DNA of 64,000 nt, taken from contig JADJVW010000063.1 in assembly GCA_016710365.1 (NCBI GenBank), positions 186,001 to 250,000 of the forward strand. Reading direction: 5' to 3'. Shown here in pieces: positions 50,634-59,173 of the stretch. The DNA is from Candidatus Caldilinea saccharophila (GTDB lineage Bacteria > Chloroflexota > Anaerolineae > Caldilineales > Caldilineaceae). The first letter of the stretch is position 1, and the number at the start of each line of letters is the position of its first letter. A program made the position numbers and the translations under genes. The notes beneath the pieces are model-generated. The model had not been told where the DNA came from. It ran no database searches and saw only the letters and a program-made list of their open reading frames with translations.

Positions 50634-51413
50634 GTGAGTAAATTAAACGATATCAAACGTTGCAACGCCATGAACGTGCAGCGATGGTCACTGCCGGTGC
50701 GGATTCTGTTGCTCATTATCGTCGTCTATACAGTGGCCGCCTGTGGCGGGGAAGATGCGCCGCCTGAGCCGACGGCAACGGCGACGCCTGCCTCGCCTGC
50801 CCCGGAAGCGATCACGCCGTTGAGCGAAGAGACGCTGCCCGTCAGCGCGGATGCGCCGGTGCAAGCAGCCGCCTTGCCTGCGGCGACGCCCACTGTCTCC
50901 GTGCTCGCGGTGGACGAAAGCGAAGGCCAGTGCAGCATCGACTACGACATTGACCTGGCGGGCTATCCTGACCTTTACCGCAAGCTGGGATGTGCAGTCA
51001 GCGCCAGCAGCAACGAAGCGGTCGGCATCAACGAGTTTGGCGAGGGGCCGGAGTACAGCCGCTTCATGCTCTGGTTTGGCAACGAACAACAGATCTACGT
51101 CCTGTTTCCCGACCAATCCTGGCAATCGTACCGCGATACCTGGGACGAGAACCAGCCTGAATTTTCCTGTAATCCGTTGAGTGCGCCGCCCTCCTCACCG
51201 CCGCTGCCGCGCCGCGGCTTTGGCAAGCTGTGGTGCTCCGTTGAGGGGCTACAAGAGCAACTTGGCATGATCGATCGCGAGGAGCGCTTGTGCCAGCACA
51301 CGGTCGTCCAGTCGTTTGAGCAGGGGCGCTTGTTGGCCTGCTTCGAGGACGCCACGATCCGCTATTTCAACCTGCTCAATGACGGCGCGTGGGAATTGCT
51401 GGTCGTCCAGTAA
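50634..51413 (+). CDS. Uncharacterised lipoprotein
   Basis: A GTG start with an AGGAAG box gives a basic N-region, a hydrophobic stretch (VRILLLIIVVYTVAAC) and the lipobox VAAC followed by GG. ATG 50670 is the alternative. A linker rich in Pro, Thr and Ala follows, then a domain with several cysteines (GQCSIDYDIDLAGY, KLGCAVSASS, LCQHTVVQSFEQGRLLACFE) that could form disulphides outside the cell. I do not recognise the family. It begins just after the palindromic element. Confidence 0.75.
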   Translation: MSKLNDIKRCNAMNVQRWSLPVRILLLIIVVYTVAACGGEDAPPEPTATATPASPAPEAITPLSEETLPVSADAPVQAAALPAATPTVSVLAVDESEGQCSIDYDIDLAGYPDLYRKLGCAVSASSNEAVGINEFGEGPEYSRFMLWFGNEQQIYVLFPDQSWQSYRDTWDENQPEFSCNPLSAPPSSPPLPRRGFGKLWCSVEGLQEQLGMIDREERLCQHTVVQSFEQGRLLACFEDATIRYFNLLNDGAWELLVVQ

Positions 51414-51419
51414 CGAATT

Positions 51420-51585
51420 TGACGCTTGGCGTCTTTGCCACACTCCACGGCTCTGTGTCAAGCTATTTTCAGATCAATAGTCCATGCCCCTCTGGGGCCA
51501 ACGAGCAATGAAAATCGCTTTTCTCTGCGAGCCTCTGCCTCTCTGCGACTCTGCGTTAAGCTATTTTCAGGCTAAACAGTAAGGG
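51420..51585. repeat. Direct and inverted repeat words of the 'ctctgcg' family
   Basis: ctctgtgtcaagctattttc and ctctgcgttaagctattttc are direct repeats about 90 bp apart. The middle carries ctctgcgagcctctgcctct, related to 7045-7162. Non-coding, it fills the gap before rsmD. Confidence 0.6.
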
Positions 51586-51593
51586 AATACGCG

Positions 51594-52238
51594 ATGCGCG
51601 TGATTGCAGGCAAGGCCAAAGGCCGCAAATTGAGGATGGTGCCGGGCGAAGGCACGCGGCCGATCACCGACCGCGCCAAAGAAGCCCTTTTCAGCATCAT
51701 GGGCAACTGGATCGAAGAGACCCGTGTCCTCGATCTCTTTGGCGGCGCCGGCGGCGTCGGCATCGAATGTCTGAGCCGCGGCGCGGCCTGGGTCGATTTT
51801 GTCGATCTCAACCGCAAGGCGGTCGAAACCATTCATGCCAACGTGCGCCATTGCGGGTTTGAAAGCCAGGTGCGGGTGGAGCGCCTCGACAGCTTTGCGT
51901 ATCTGCAACGCTATCACGGCCCGCCCTACGATTTAATTTACGTGGCGCCGCCCCAATATCAGGGGATGTGGCTCAAGGTGCTGACTCTGGTTGACAGCCA
52001 ACCCGGATTGCTGGCGAAGTTTGGTAGCGTCATCGTGCAGATTCACCCGCGCGAGGAAAGCCCGGTGACGCTTCAGCGGCTCGAGGAATATGACCGCCGC
52101 CGCTACGGCTCGGTGCGGCTGATCTTTTACGCCGCCGCGGAGGATCTGGCGGAAGATGACGCGGAGGAGGCATTGCCGGCCAGCGACCAAAATGAGATGG
52201 AGTTTGACGCGGATACAGACGACGAACTCAGCGGATGA
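51594..52238 (+). CDS. rsmD: 16S rRNA guanine-N2 methyltransferase RsmD-like
   Basis: The family opening MRVIAGKAKGRKL is followed by TRPITDRAKEALFSIMG and motif I VLDLFGGAGGVGIECLSRGA. RsmD methylates G966 of 16S rRNA. The catalytic motif IV, normally (D/N)PPY or similar, reads VAPPQY, so the first polar residue is replaced by alanine. The C-terminus has an acidic tail of about 30 residues. Length otherwise normal. It ends before a terminator hairpin. Confidence 0.9.
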   Translation: MRVIAGKAKGRKLRMVPGEGTRPITDRAKEALFSIMGNWIEETRVLDLFGGAGGVGIECLSRGAAWVDFVDLNRKAVETIHANVRHCGFESQVRVERLDSFAYLQRYHGPPYDLIYVAPPQYQGMWLKVLTLVDSQPGLLAKFGSVIVQIHPREESPVTLQRLEEYDRRRYGSVRLIFYAAAEDLAEDDAEEALPASDQNEMEFDADTDDELSG

Positions 52239-52252
52239 TGAGGCGGTGCGAA

Positions 52253-52282
52253 AAAACTGAGTTTTTCCAAAAAACTCAGTTT
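52253..52282 (+). terminator. Terminator-like hairpin after rsmD
   Basis: AAACTGAGTTTTT and AAAAAACTCAGTTT are inverted around two C residues. The T-tract is part of the stem, and the hairpin follows the rsmD stop by about 15 bp. Confidence 0.65.
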
Positions 52283-52312
52283 CTGGCGGCGGCTTGACTT
52301 GGTTTCGTCCGC

Positions 52313-52457
52313 ACGTAACGATTCAGCCATCACAAGCATAGACCACGGATGGGGCGGATTAGGCGGATACTCACGGATTTCCATCCGAAATGTATCCGGA
52401 TTTTTCCGTCTACTCCGTCTAATCCGTGGTCTATAGAACTGGGCTGAATCGTTACGT
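52313..52457. repeat. Nested palindromic element
   Basis: An outer perfect inverted repeat, ACGTAACGATTCAGCC at 52313-52328 and its complement at 52442-52457, encloses a full 'atagaccacggat' palindrome at 52338-52434. The inner arms are nearly complementary along 30 bases. Confidence 0.9.
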
Positions 52458-52470
52458 CCGCACTAAACAA

Positions 52471-52516
52471 GCAAAAAAAGGAGGGGCAGCCGAATCGGCT
52501 GCCCTCCTTTTTTTGC
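52471..52516. terminator. Bidirectional terminator
   Basis: GGAGGGGCAGCCGA and TCGGCTGCCCTCC form a stem with one bulged G, flanked by seven A on one side and seven T on the other. It can end both the plus-strand rsmD unit and the minus-strand gene whose stop is at 52534. Confidence 0.9.
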
Positions 52517-52533
52517 TCGCAATTCAAGCTCGG

Positions 52534-53385
52534 CTATTCAGCCATCGGGACGTACAGAATCTGCCCCTCGGCGGCGTCGGCGGGCACGGTGACTGCAATT
52601 TCCTCATTCAGCGTGGCATGGCCGGCCGGATCGGCAAGCGCAAAGGTATAGCTGCCCGCATCCAGATTTTCCACGAGCACGCCCGCGTCGCTGGAGGTGA
52701 ATTCACCCACCTGCTTACCCGCGGCGTCCGTCACGTTCAGAACAACCCCGGTAAGGTTGACTTCGGCATCATCCATCACCGCGTTGCCGTTGGCGTCCAC
52801 AAAGAAAAGCACGGCGACGGCATCCGCCGTCACGGCCGGATCGCTCACCAGCAGCGGCTTGGTGGCAATGGCTGCGGGGGCGGCAGCCGGCGCCGCGGGC
52901 GCGCCGTCCAACTTGCGCATCGAGACCAGCGCCTGGTCAAGCGCGCCGACAAACGTGTCAAACTTATCGCCAGTGACCGCAAGTGCGGCGACCGCGGTCT
53001 CGAGACTATCGATGGCGCCGGATTGCGTCTCGATCTGCACCAGCGTGTTATCGACCTGACTGCGGGCCACTGCCAGTTGGTCGCGCACATCCGTCACCTG
53101 GCTGGCGACCGTGTCGACGTTCTGGCTGACCGCACCGACGTTCTCATTGACGCGCGCGAGGTTGGCTTCCATGACGGCCAGGCGTTCGGGATGGGTGAAA
53201 TTGAGCGTGCCGCCGTTGATGATCGCCAGCACGAGCAAAGTCGCCAACATGCCCAGCACCGCGCCGCCGATGGCGGCAAAAAACATGGAGAGCGAATCCT
53301 GCGACGCGGCTTTATATTCTAACTCCGGCGCTGCGGGCTTGCGTTCGCCGCTCTTCATTTCAAGGGATTCATTCTGTACACTCAT
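52534..53385 (-). CDS. Membrane-anchored coiled-coil protein with SdrD-B-like domain
   Basis: A short cytoplasmic tail is followed by one membrane helix (AIGGAVLGMLATLLVLAII). A coiled coil follows (LARVNENVGAVSQNVDTVAS; QVTDVRDQLAVARSQ), then an Ala/Pro linker. The C-terminal beta domain carries the acidic pattern VDANGNAVMDDAEVNLTGV, typical of SdrD B-like/Cna-type stalk domains that bind calcium. It is probably a surface stalk protein. The ATG at 53385 has an AAGGAG box five bases upstream. Function unknown. Confidence 0.7.
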   Translation of the reverse strand: MSVQNESLEMKSGERKPAAPELEYKAASQDSLSMFFAAIGGAVLGMLATLLVLAIINGGTLNFTHPERLAVMEANLARVNENVGAVSQNVDTVASQVTDVRDQLAVARSQVDNTLVQIETQSGAIDSLETAVAALAVTGDKFDTFVGALDQALVSMRKLDGAPAAPAAAPAAIATKPLLVSDPAVTADAVAVLFFVDANGNAVMDDAEVNLTGVVLNVTDAAGKQVGEFTSSDAGVLVENLDAGSYTFALADPAGHATLNEEIAVTVPADAAEGQILYVPMAE

Positions 53386-53790
53386 CATAACTCCTTCATG
53401 GGTTGCTGTTTTCGTTACTCGTAGCCATTCGACACGTTTACTACTACAGACACATCCCCCAGCTACATTCATCCTGAGCTTGGGGCGCGCCGTTGTGTAT
53501 CGTCTTACACGCTTCCGAACATCTATGCCATAATAACGCAAAAATCTTGCGAGCGTCGGTAATCATCGCTCCTTGCCATTTAGTGAGCGCGCCGGCTGCG
53601 GTCGCATTGCAACGCATCTCTATTCCAGCGGCTCCGGCGCCAATGCATCCGATGTAAATACATCCAGCGGTCGTGCAGAACCGAACGCACAACAGTCTTT
53701 TAGTTTACCGGCAGGGTGCAACGTGCGTCAAGCCGGCTGAGGTTACAATTGCACAACGATTCTCGGACGTTCTCACTCCAACATTCGCCT
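53386..53790. other. Intergenic region between divergent genes
   Basis: About 400 bp separate the stalk-like gene and the THUMP-like methyltransferase. I see no gene, RNA or clear repeat here. Promoters for both neighbours are expected, but none is convincing. Confidence 0.5.
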
Positions 53791-55026
53791 ATGCAGCCTG
53801 CCGAGGCAGCCAGTAACGCAACTCAGTCAGAGCTGGCTGCGCTTGAATTTGTCCTTTCGCCTGCGGCTGCGCCACTTCTGGAGGAATTGGCGCAGGCGTC
53901 GCTCGACGAGGCGCACACGCTGACGCTGCTCACGCGTCTGCGGCGGACGGTGGCGCCAGCACTGGCCACGGCCTTGTTGACGCAAGCGCGTCTGCGCCGC
54001 CGTGCGCAGGTCAAATTCACCGCGGCTGCACGCATGGTCTTCACCGCCGAGGCGCTGGAGCAAGCCACGGCCGAGACGCCGGCGGCGCAGCGCGGCGCAG
54101 CTTGACGGCGTTGGCGGGCGAGGGGCGCTTGCTCGACCTCGGCTGCGGCATCGGCGGCGATCTGGTGGCGCTGGCGCAACGCCGCGAGGTGGTCGCCTAC
54201 GAACTCGGCGCGGTGAGCCCGCTGTGCGCAGCACAATGTCGCCGTGCACGGGTTGGCGCGCGTGACGGTGCACGGCGCCGACTGGACGCAGGCGCTTGCC
54301 GCCGGAGATCTGCCACACGCGGCTGCCGCCTTTATCGACCCCGCGCGGCGCAGCGGCGGCCGGCGTATTTTCAGCCTGCACACCATGCAGCCGCCGCTTG
54401 GCGAAATTCTCAAGCTGCGATACTCTATTCCGCTGCTGGCGGTCAAGGTAATGCCGGGCGTGGACGCCGCGGAACTTCCTGCGGGCTGCAACGTTGAGTT
54501 TGTCAGCCACGCGGGAACGTGCAAGGAAGCCGTGCTCTGGTTTGGACGCGAGGATGCGCCTCCGCGCTGGGCGTCGGTGCAGCGCGAGGATGGCTGGCAC
54601 ACGCTGCCCAACGACGGGACGCCGCCGCCGGTGGGTGAACTGGCGCCCGGCATGGTGTTGTACGAGCCGGATCCGGCGGTCATCCGCGCCGGCGCGCTGA
54701 CGCCGCTGTGCATCCGGGTCGGCGGCCACTTGTTTGCGCCGGACATCGCCTACATCGTCGCGCCGGCCTTGCGCGATGAGCCGCTTGCGCAGGCCTTCGC
54801 CATTGACGAGACGCATCGCTTCAGCCTCAAGCTGCTCAACCAGCGCCTGGCAACGCTGGGCGTGGGCCAGGTCGAGCTGCTCAAGCGCGGCTTCCCGGAG
54901 GAGCCGGAAGCATTGCGGCCGCGGCTGCACTTAACGCCCAGTGGTGCGGCAGGCGTGGTGATTTTCACCCGCCGCGGCGACGCGCACTGGATGCTGATCG
55001 GACGCCGGCTCTCTAAGTTTCGGTAA
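53791..55026 (+). CDS. Class I SAM methyltransferase with THUMP-like C-terminus, two frameshifts
   Basis: The first part ends near 54103. A one-base change there leads into the SAM motif RLLDLGCGIGGDLVALAQ, and a second change near 54225 leads into AQHNVAVHGLARVTVHGADW. The next segment (AAFIDPARRSGGRRIFSLH) carries the DPARR motif typical of this family. The C-terminal THUMP-like region has VLYEPDPAVIRAG. Substrate unknown, probably RNA. The breaks lie in GC-rich runs in conserved parts, so sequence error is likely. Confidence 0.8.
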
Positions 55027-55086
55027 GCGCGCAGCATTCCGAGAGTGGGCATTTTTGATGTGGAGCTGATATATAGTCACAGCAAA

Positions 55087-55172
55087 ATAGCCCACGGATG
55101 GGGCGGATTAGGCGGATTCTCGCAGATTTTATCCGAAAATATCCGGCTTTGTCCGTCTAATCCGTGGGCTAT
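55087..55172. repeat. Palindromic repeat, 'atagcccacggat' variant
   Basis: The arms atagcccacggatggggcgg and tccgtctaatccgtgggcta are inverted copies; the inside resembles the element at 52338. The outer two bases differ in both arms together (gcc/ggc in place of acc/ggt), so base pairing is kept. Confidence 0.9.
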
Positions 55173-55237
55173 GGACACCCTGAACAGTGTTGATACTATG
55201 AAAGGCGCTTGATGTTGCCATGAGTGGGGAGAAGCGT

Positions 55238-55732
55238 ATGGTCACCCAGGAAGAACTTGTCGAACTGGCCCGCAACGTGGGGGAAAAGCTGGCGCGGCGC
55301 AACCTGCTATGCGCCACCGCCGAAAGCTGCACGGGCGGCTTGATCGGCCACATCATCACGGAGAACGCCGGCAGTTCGGCCTATTTTGCCGGCGCGGCAG
55401 TCGTCTACAGCTATGCCGCCAAAGAGCGGCTGCTTGGCGTCGATCACGCGCGATTGGCGAGCGAAGGCGCGGTCTCGGCGGCGGTGGCGCAGCAGATGGC
55501 GCAAGGGGCAGTGAAGTTATTCGACGCCGACGTGGCGGTCAGTGTAACCGGCATTGCGGGGCCGGGCGGCGGCCTGCCCGGCAAACCGACCGGCACGGTC
55601 TATCTCCACCTCAGCGCCGCGGACGGCTATGCACGCGACGCCCATCATGTCTGGGAGGCGGACCGCAGCGGCAACAAATTGTTGAGCGCACAGGTCGCGC
55701 TGCGGATGCTGCTCGACTATCTCGATGCGTAG
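55238..55732 (+). CDS. pncC: Nicotinamide-nucleotide amidase (CinA C-terminal domain)
   Basis: The stand-alone CinA C-terminal domain, with CATAESCTGGLIGHIITENA, FAGAAVVYSYAAKERLLGV and VSVTGIAGPGGGLPGKPTGT. PncC deamidates nicotinamide mononucleotide to nicotinate mononucleotide in pyridine nucleotide recycling. The ATG 55238 has GGGGAG upstream; 55220 is possible. The NAD(P)HX epimerase gene lies two genes downstream, which fits a nucleotide-repair theme. Confidence 0.92.
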   Translation: MVTQEELVELARNVGEKLARRNLLCATAESCTGGLIGHIITENAGSSAYFAGAAVVYSYAAKERLLGVDHARLASEGAVSAAVAQQMAQGAVKLFDADVAVSVTGIAGPGGGLPGKPTGTVYLHLSAADGYARDAHHVWEADRSGNKLLSAQVALRMLLDYLDA

Positions 55733-55825
55733 GGGGGTGGAGGCTAGAATGGAGGCTGGAGATTAGGAGATTGAAAAGAAATCGCCATAGTTTCCAGACT
55801 TTGTATAGAATTGTGAGTAGACAGC

Positions 55826-56095
55826 ATGGCTAAGGAAGTTTTGGTGAAAGAACCGGTGGAGACGCTGGTGCGCGTGATGTCAGACGGCAATGTACAACCC
55901 ACATCGTTTGTCTGGCGCGACCGCACCCGCTATGTCGCCGATCTGGGGCGGCAGTGGGAGGAGCGCATCGATGGTAAGCTGGTGCACTGCTATCTGATTC
56001 AGTCGGTCGATAGGAACACCTACGAATTGCACTGGGACGCCGGCGAAAATCGCTGGACGCTGCATCGCGCCTGGTTGCGCGACCTCGTCGTGTAA
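55826..56095 (+). CDS. Small protein, DUF6504-like
   Basis: An 89-residue soluble protein. The order PTSFVWRDRTRYVADLGRQW, CYLIQSVDRNTYELHWDAGE and WTLHRAWLRDLVV resembles the DUF6504 pattern, although I recall that family only loosely. It lies between pncC and nnrE on the same strand. Role unknown. Confidence 0.6.
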   Translation: MAKEVLVKEPVETLVRVMSDGNVQPTSFVWRDRTRYVADLGRQWEERIDGKLVHCYLIQSVDRNTYELHWDAGENRWTLHRAWLRDLVV

Positions 56096-56120
56096 AGCGC
56101 AAGTATAAAGGTGATGCCGG

Positions 56121-56873
56121 ATGGCTGAACGTATAGCTGTGCCTACCGTTTCAACCGAGCAGATGCAGGAAATCGACCGCCTCATGGTCGAGGTCTACAC
56201 CATCGATCTGCTCCAGATGATGGAGAATGCAGGCCGTAGCCTGGCGATGCTGGCGCGCACGATGCTCGGCGGCGAGGTGACCGACCGCCCGATCGTGGTG
56301 CTGGCGGGACGCGGCAATAACGGGGGCGGCGGGCTGGTCGCCGCGCGCCACCTCCTCAACTGGGGCGCATGGGTGCAGATCGTGTGCAGCTATCCGCCCG
56401 CAGCCTATCAAGGCGCACCCGCGCGCCAGTTGCAGATTCTACAGGCAATGGGCGCACCGTTGGCCTGGGCCGAAGAAGGGTGGGAGCTGCCGCCCGCCGA
56501 CCTGTTGATCGACGCCATCATCGGCTACGGGCTGCGCGGCGACCCGCGCGGCCCGGCGCGCAATTTGATCCAGCTTGCCAACAGCAGCGCCGCGCCGATC
56601 CTGAGCCTGGACGCGCCGAGCGGAGTGGACAGCGCAGCAGGCCGGGTGTTTGCACCGCACATCCAGGCCGCGGCGACGCTGACATTGGCGCTGCCCAAAA
56701 CCGGCTTTCGCCAACCGGCCGCGGCGGCCGCATGTGGCGCGCTCCATCTCGCCGACATCGGCGCGCCCGCCGCGCTGTACGAGCAGCTTGGCATCGCGGC
56801 GCCGCTGCTCTTTGGGCGCGCCGACCTCATTGCGCTGGCAGTGGAGGACGGGGAGCTCTGGGCGGAGGCGTGA
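56121..56873 (+). CDS. nnrE: NAD(P)H-hydrate epimerase (YjeF N-terminal domain)
   Basis: The YjeF_N fold with MMENAGRSLAMLART, VLAGRGNNGGGGLVAARHLL and LSLDAPSGVDSAAGRV. The enzyme epimerises damaged NAD(P)HX so that a dehydratase can repair it. The dehydratase (YjeF C-terminal) domain is not fused and must be elsewhere. The stop is two bases before the next ATG. An AAAGGTG box precedes the start. Confidence 0.92.
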   Translation: MAERIAVPTVSTEQMQEIDRLMVEVYTIDLLQMMENAGRSLAMLARTMLGGEVTDRPIVVLAGRGNNGGGGLVAARHLLNWGAWVQIVCSYPPAAYQGAPARQLQILQAMGAPLAWAEEGWELPPADLLIDAIIGYGLRGDPRGPARNLIQLANSSAAPILSLDAPSGVDSAAGRVFAPHIQAAATLTLALPKTGFRQPAAAAACGALHLADIGAPAALYEQLGIAAPLLFGRADLIALAVEDGELWAEA

Positions 56874-56874
56874 C

Positions 56875-57384
56875 ATGGCCGACTTCAGCGTGCTCTATTT
56901 GCTTGGCTACGCCCTCATTCTGCTCGGCCTGGTCGGCGTGATCTTGCCGCTTGTGCCTGGCCCGCTGCTGATCTGGCTGGGCGCCCTGGTGTGGGCGTGG
57001 GGCGACGGCTTTGCGCGCGTCAACTGGGTCGTGCTGGCGGTGTTGGGCGTGTTGGCCGCGCTGGCCTGGGCGTCAGATATCTTGCTGACGACCGCGATGA
57101 GCCGTCGCTCCGGCGTCAGTTGGAAGGCGATTGGCGGCGCCGTGGTGGGCGGGCTGGTCGGTGGGCTGCTGCTGGTCGAGATTCCGATCATTGGCACGCT
57201 CTTTGGCGCGCTGGTCGGCGCCATGCTCGGCATGTTGGTGGTGGAATGGCTCGACAAGCGCAACCTGCGGCGGGCGCTGCGAGCCACGTGGAGCTATCTG
57301 GTCAGCTCGCTGGCTGCGTCGGCGTTGGAAATCGTCATTGCGGCGGCGATGATCGGCATCTTTGTCTGGCAGACATGGTCGTAG
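56875..57384 (+). CDS. DUF456 family membrane protein
   Basis: Four to five membrane helices with the family's Gly-rich pattern (LVGVILPLVPGPLLIWLGAL; AIGGAVVGGLVGGLLLVEIP; GALVGAMLGMLVVEWLDKRN). DUF456 proteins have no established role. The gene starts two bases after nnrE and is followed by the thiamine kinase gene after 15 bp, so the three are probably one transcription unit. Confidence 0.88.
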   Translation: MADFSVLYLLGYALILLGLVGVILPLVPGPLLIWLGALVWAWGDGFARVNWVVLAVLGVLAALAWASDILLTTAMSRRSGVSWKAIGGAVVGGLVGGLLLVEIPIIGTLFGALVGAMLGMLVVEWLDKRNLRRALRATWSYLVSSLAASALEIVIAAAMIGIFVWQTWS

Positions 57385-57399
57385 GGTGATGAAAACCAC

Positions 57400-58050
57400 A
57401 TGCGCGCACTGATCGCGGTCAACGGCATTATCGAGGATTACGCCGCCATTGCCAGACGGCTGCACGCCGACGATCTCCTGATCGGCGCTGACGGGGGCGC
57501 GGCGCACTGGCTGGCGATGGGACGCCGGCCGCACGTCGTGGTCGGCGATCTCGACAGCTTGCCCCCCGCAGTGGTCAATGACTTCATTGCCCAGGGCGTT
57601 CAAGTGGAGCGCCACCCGTGCGAGAAAGACCAGACCGATCTCGAACTTGCCATCGAACGGGCGCTTGCCGACGGCGCCAGTGAAGTGTTGCTGATCGGAG
57701 CGCTGGGCGGACGGTTGGATCAAACCCTGGCGAATTTGTTGATTTTGGCGCAGCGGGCGTGGACGACGCCGGTGCGCATTATGGAGGGAGACCAGCTTGC
57801 CGAAATCCTGCGCGGCCCAGGGGCGCTGGACTTGCACGGCCCGCCCGGCGCCACGGTCAGCCTGATCCCGTTGAGCGAGACCGTGCGCGGCATCACCTAC
57901 ACCGGACTGCGCTATCCGCTCGACGACGCCACGCTGCCCTTTGGCAGCACGCGCGGGGTCAGCAACGAACTCCTCACCTCGCCTGCCAGCATCACGATCC
58001 AGGAAGGCATGGCGCTGATTATCTATACAGGGGCTGACGCCGTTCCGTAG
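57400..58050 (+). CDS. Thiamine pyrophosphokinase
   Basis: All blocks of the family are present: LIGADGGAAHWLAMGRRPHV, VVGDLDSLPP, EKDQTDLELAIERAL and IGALGGRLDQTLANLLIL. The enzyme transfers pyrophosphate from ATP to thiamine to make thiamine diphosphate. The C-terminal thiamine-binding domain is present (LRYPLDDATLPFGSTRGVSN). Length (216 residues) is normal. It has a GGTGA box. Confidence 0.92.
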   Translation: MRALIAVNGIIEDYAAIARRLHADDLLIGADGGAAHWLAMGRRPHVVVGDLDSLPPAVVNDFIAQGVQVERHPCEKDQTDLELAIERALADGASEVLLIGALGGRLDQTLANLLILAQRAWTTPVRIMEGDQLAEILRGPGALDLHGPPGATVSLIPLSETVRGITYTGLRYPLDDATLPFGSTRGVSNELLTSPASITIQEGMALIIYTGADAVP

Positions 58051-58076
58051 CGCCGGCATTGAATTGCCAGCAAATT

Positions 58077-58128
58077 TCAGTAGTTCACGATTTTGCCTCA
58101 CACAAAGACGCAAAGACACAAATTTGAA
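58077..58128 (+). repeat. Half copy of the 19593-19733 hairpin repeat
   Basis: tcagtagttcacgattttgc and the following 30 bases match the left arm of the element at 19593 almost perfectly. The right arm and tandem array are absent. Confidence 0.85.
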
Positions 58129-58178
58129 AAAACTCGCTTTCTGGCTACTGACTTACCTGGACCTATCTGCATTAAGTT

Positions 58179-58946
58179 TCAGCCGGTAGGCGTGGGCGGT
58201 TCCGTAGCCACGGACGCGCTGAGCTGCCGGGCGCGGTTTGACAGGATAGCCAAGCTCGCGGCGGAGATCAACGCCAACACAAGGCCGAGAAGCTGGCTGG
58301 TGCGAAATCCTGCGGTCACCGCGCTGTTGGCGGCAAACGCATCGGCGATCAGGAGAACGAGACCGGTCGCCAACCCGGCATGGCCGATGGACGCCCCCGG
58401 TGTACACGGATCGCTCAGCCCCCAGACGACGGTGATGCTCACCAGAAAGCCGACTGCACGATAGAGCGCGGCCGGATGCTGCATGGCTCCGTAGTAGGGT
58501 CGCGCCCACGGCAGATCGCTGGGGAGGCCAAGCATGGCGCCCGTCAAATAGTCCGCGATGGAGATGACGCCGGCCGCCATCAGGAAGCCGACCGCAAACG
58601 CGGCGGCAATGCGCGTCGGGCTGAGCGCGTGGCGCAACATGTAGGCATAGGCTGTCACGCCCGCAGCGATCAAGCCGGGCCAGAATGCAAAGCCGCTGGG
58701 TCGCAGGCTGACGATCAGCGTTGGTTCCGCCGCATAGACATACCAGAATTGGAAGACGTTCCACAACCTTGCCACGATCAGCCCGGCCAGCACCGCGAGC
58801 AGACCGGTGTTCCAGACATCGTCTGTGCGCAGGCCAAGGCGGCGGCCAAAGCGACCGGCGGTTTCCAAACCGAGAAAGAGGGCCAGCATCGCAAAGATCG
58901 GGCCGGTGGGCAGGGTGACGGGGCCAAAAGGCAGTGCTGGATACAT
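58179..58946 (-). CDS. Lgt-like membrane protein (diverged paralogue)
   Basis: Membrane helices and fragments such as FGPVTLPTGPIFAMLALFLG, VARLWNVFQFWYVYAAEP and MQHPAALYRAVGFLVSITVV follow the order of prolipoprotein diacylglyceryl transferase. The GRxGNFxNxE signature, needed for activity in Lgt, is replaced by ISIADYLTGAMLGLPSDLPW. It is probably inactive as Lgt or acts on something else. It stands convergent to the thiamine kinase gene. Confidence 0.7.
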   Translation of the reverse strand: MYPALPFGPVTLPTGPIFAMLALFLGLETAGRFGRRLGLRTDDVWNTGLLAVLAGLIVARLWNVFQFWYVYAAEPTLIVSLRPSGFAFWPGLIAAGVTAYAYMLRHALSPTRIAAAFAVGFLMAAGVISIADYLTGAMLGLPSDLPWARPYYGAMQHPAALYRAVGFLVSITVVWGLSDPCTPGASIGHAGLATGLVLLIADAFAANSAVTAGFRTSQLLGLVLALISAASLAILSNRARQLSASVATEPPTPTG

Positions 58947-59027
58947 TGTCAGCAGACTCTAATCTTTCTGACGACCGAAGTCGTGTACACTGAAAGGAAG
59001 GGGCAAGTTGCGAGGGACCTAATTTTT

Positions 59028-59123
59028 ATAGACCACGGATTAGGCAGATTAGACGGACAAAACCTGATAATTTTCGGATGAAATTCGCGAGCATCCGTCT
59101 AATCCGTCCTATCCGTGGTCTAT
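59028..59123. repeat. Palindromic repeat, 'atagaccacggat' family
   Basis: The arms atagaccacggattaggc and ctatccgtggtctat are inverted copies. It lies 50 bp upstream of the epimerase gene; an apparent N-terminal extension of that gene is translated from it and is not real. Confidence 0.9.
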
Positions 59124-59173
59124 TTTTGTTATACCTGTATAGCTACATGAAACCTAAAAAGGATGATGAGCAC

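Noticed and set aside
59078..59173. N-terminal extension of the UDP-xylose synthase-like gene
   Set aside because: These codons come from the palindromic repeat at 59028; the ribosome-site-supported ATG at 59174 gives the family N-terminus.
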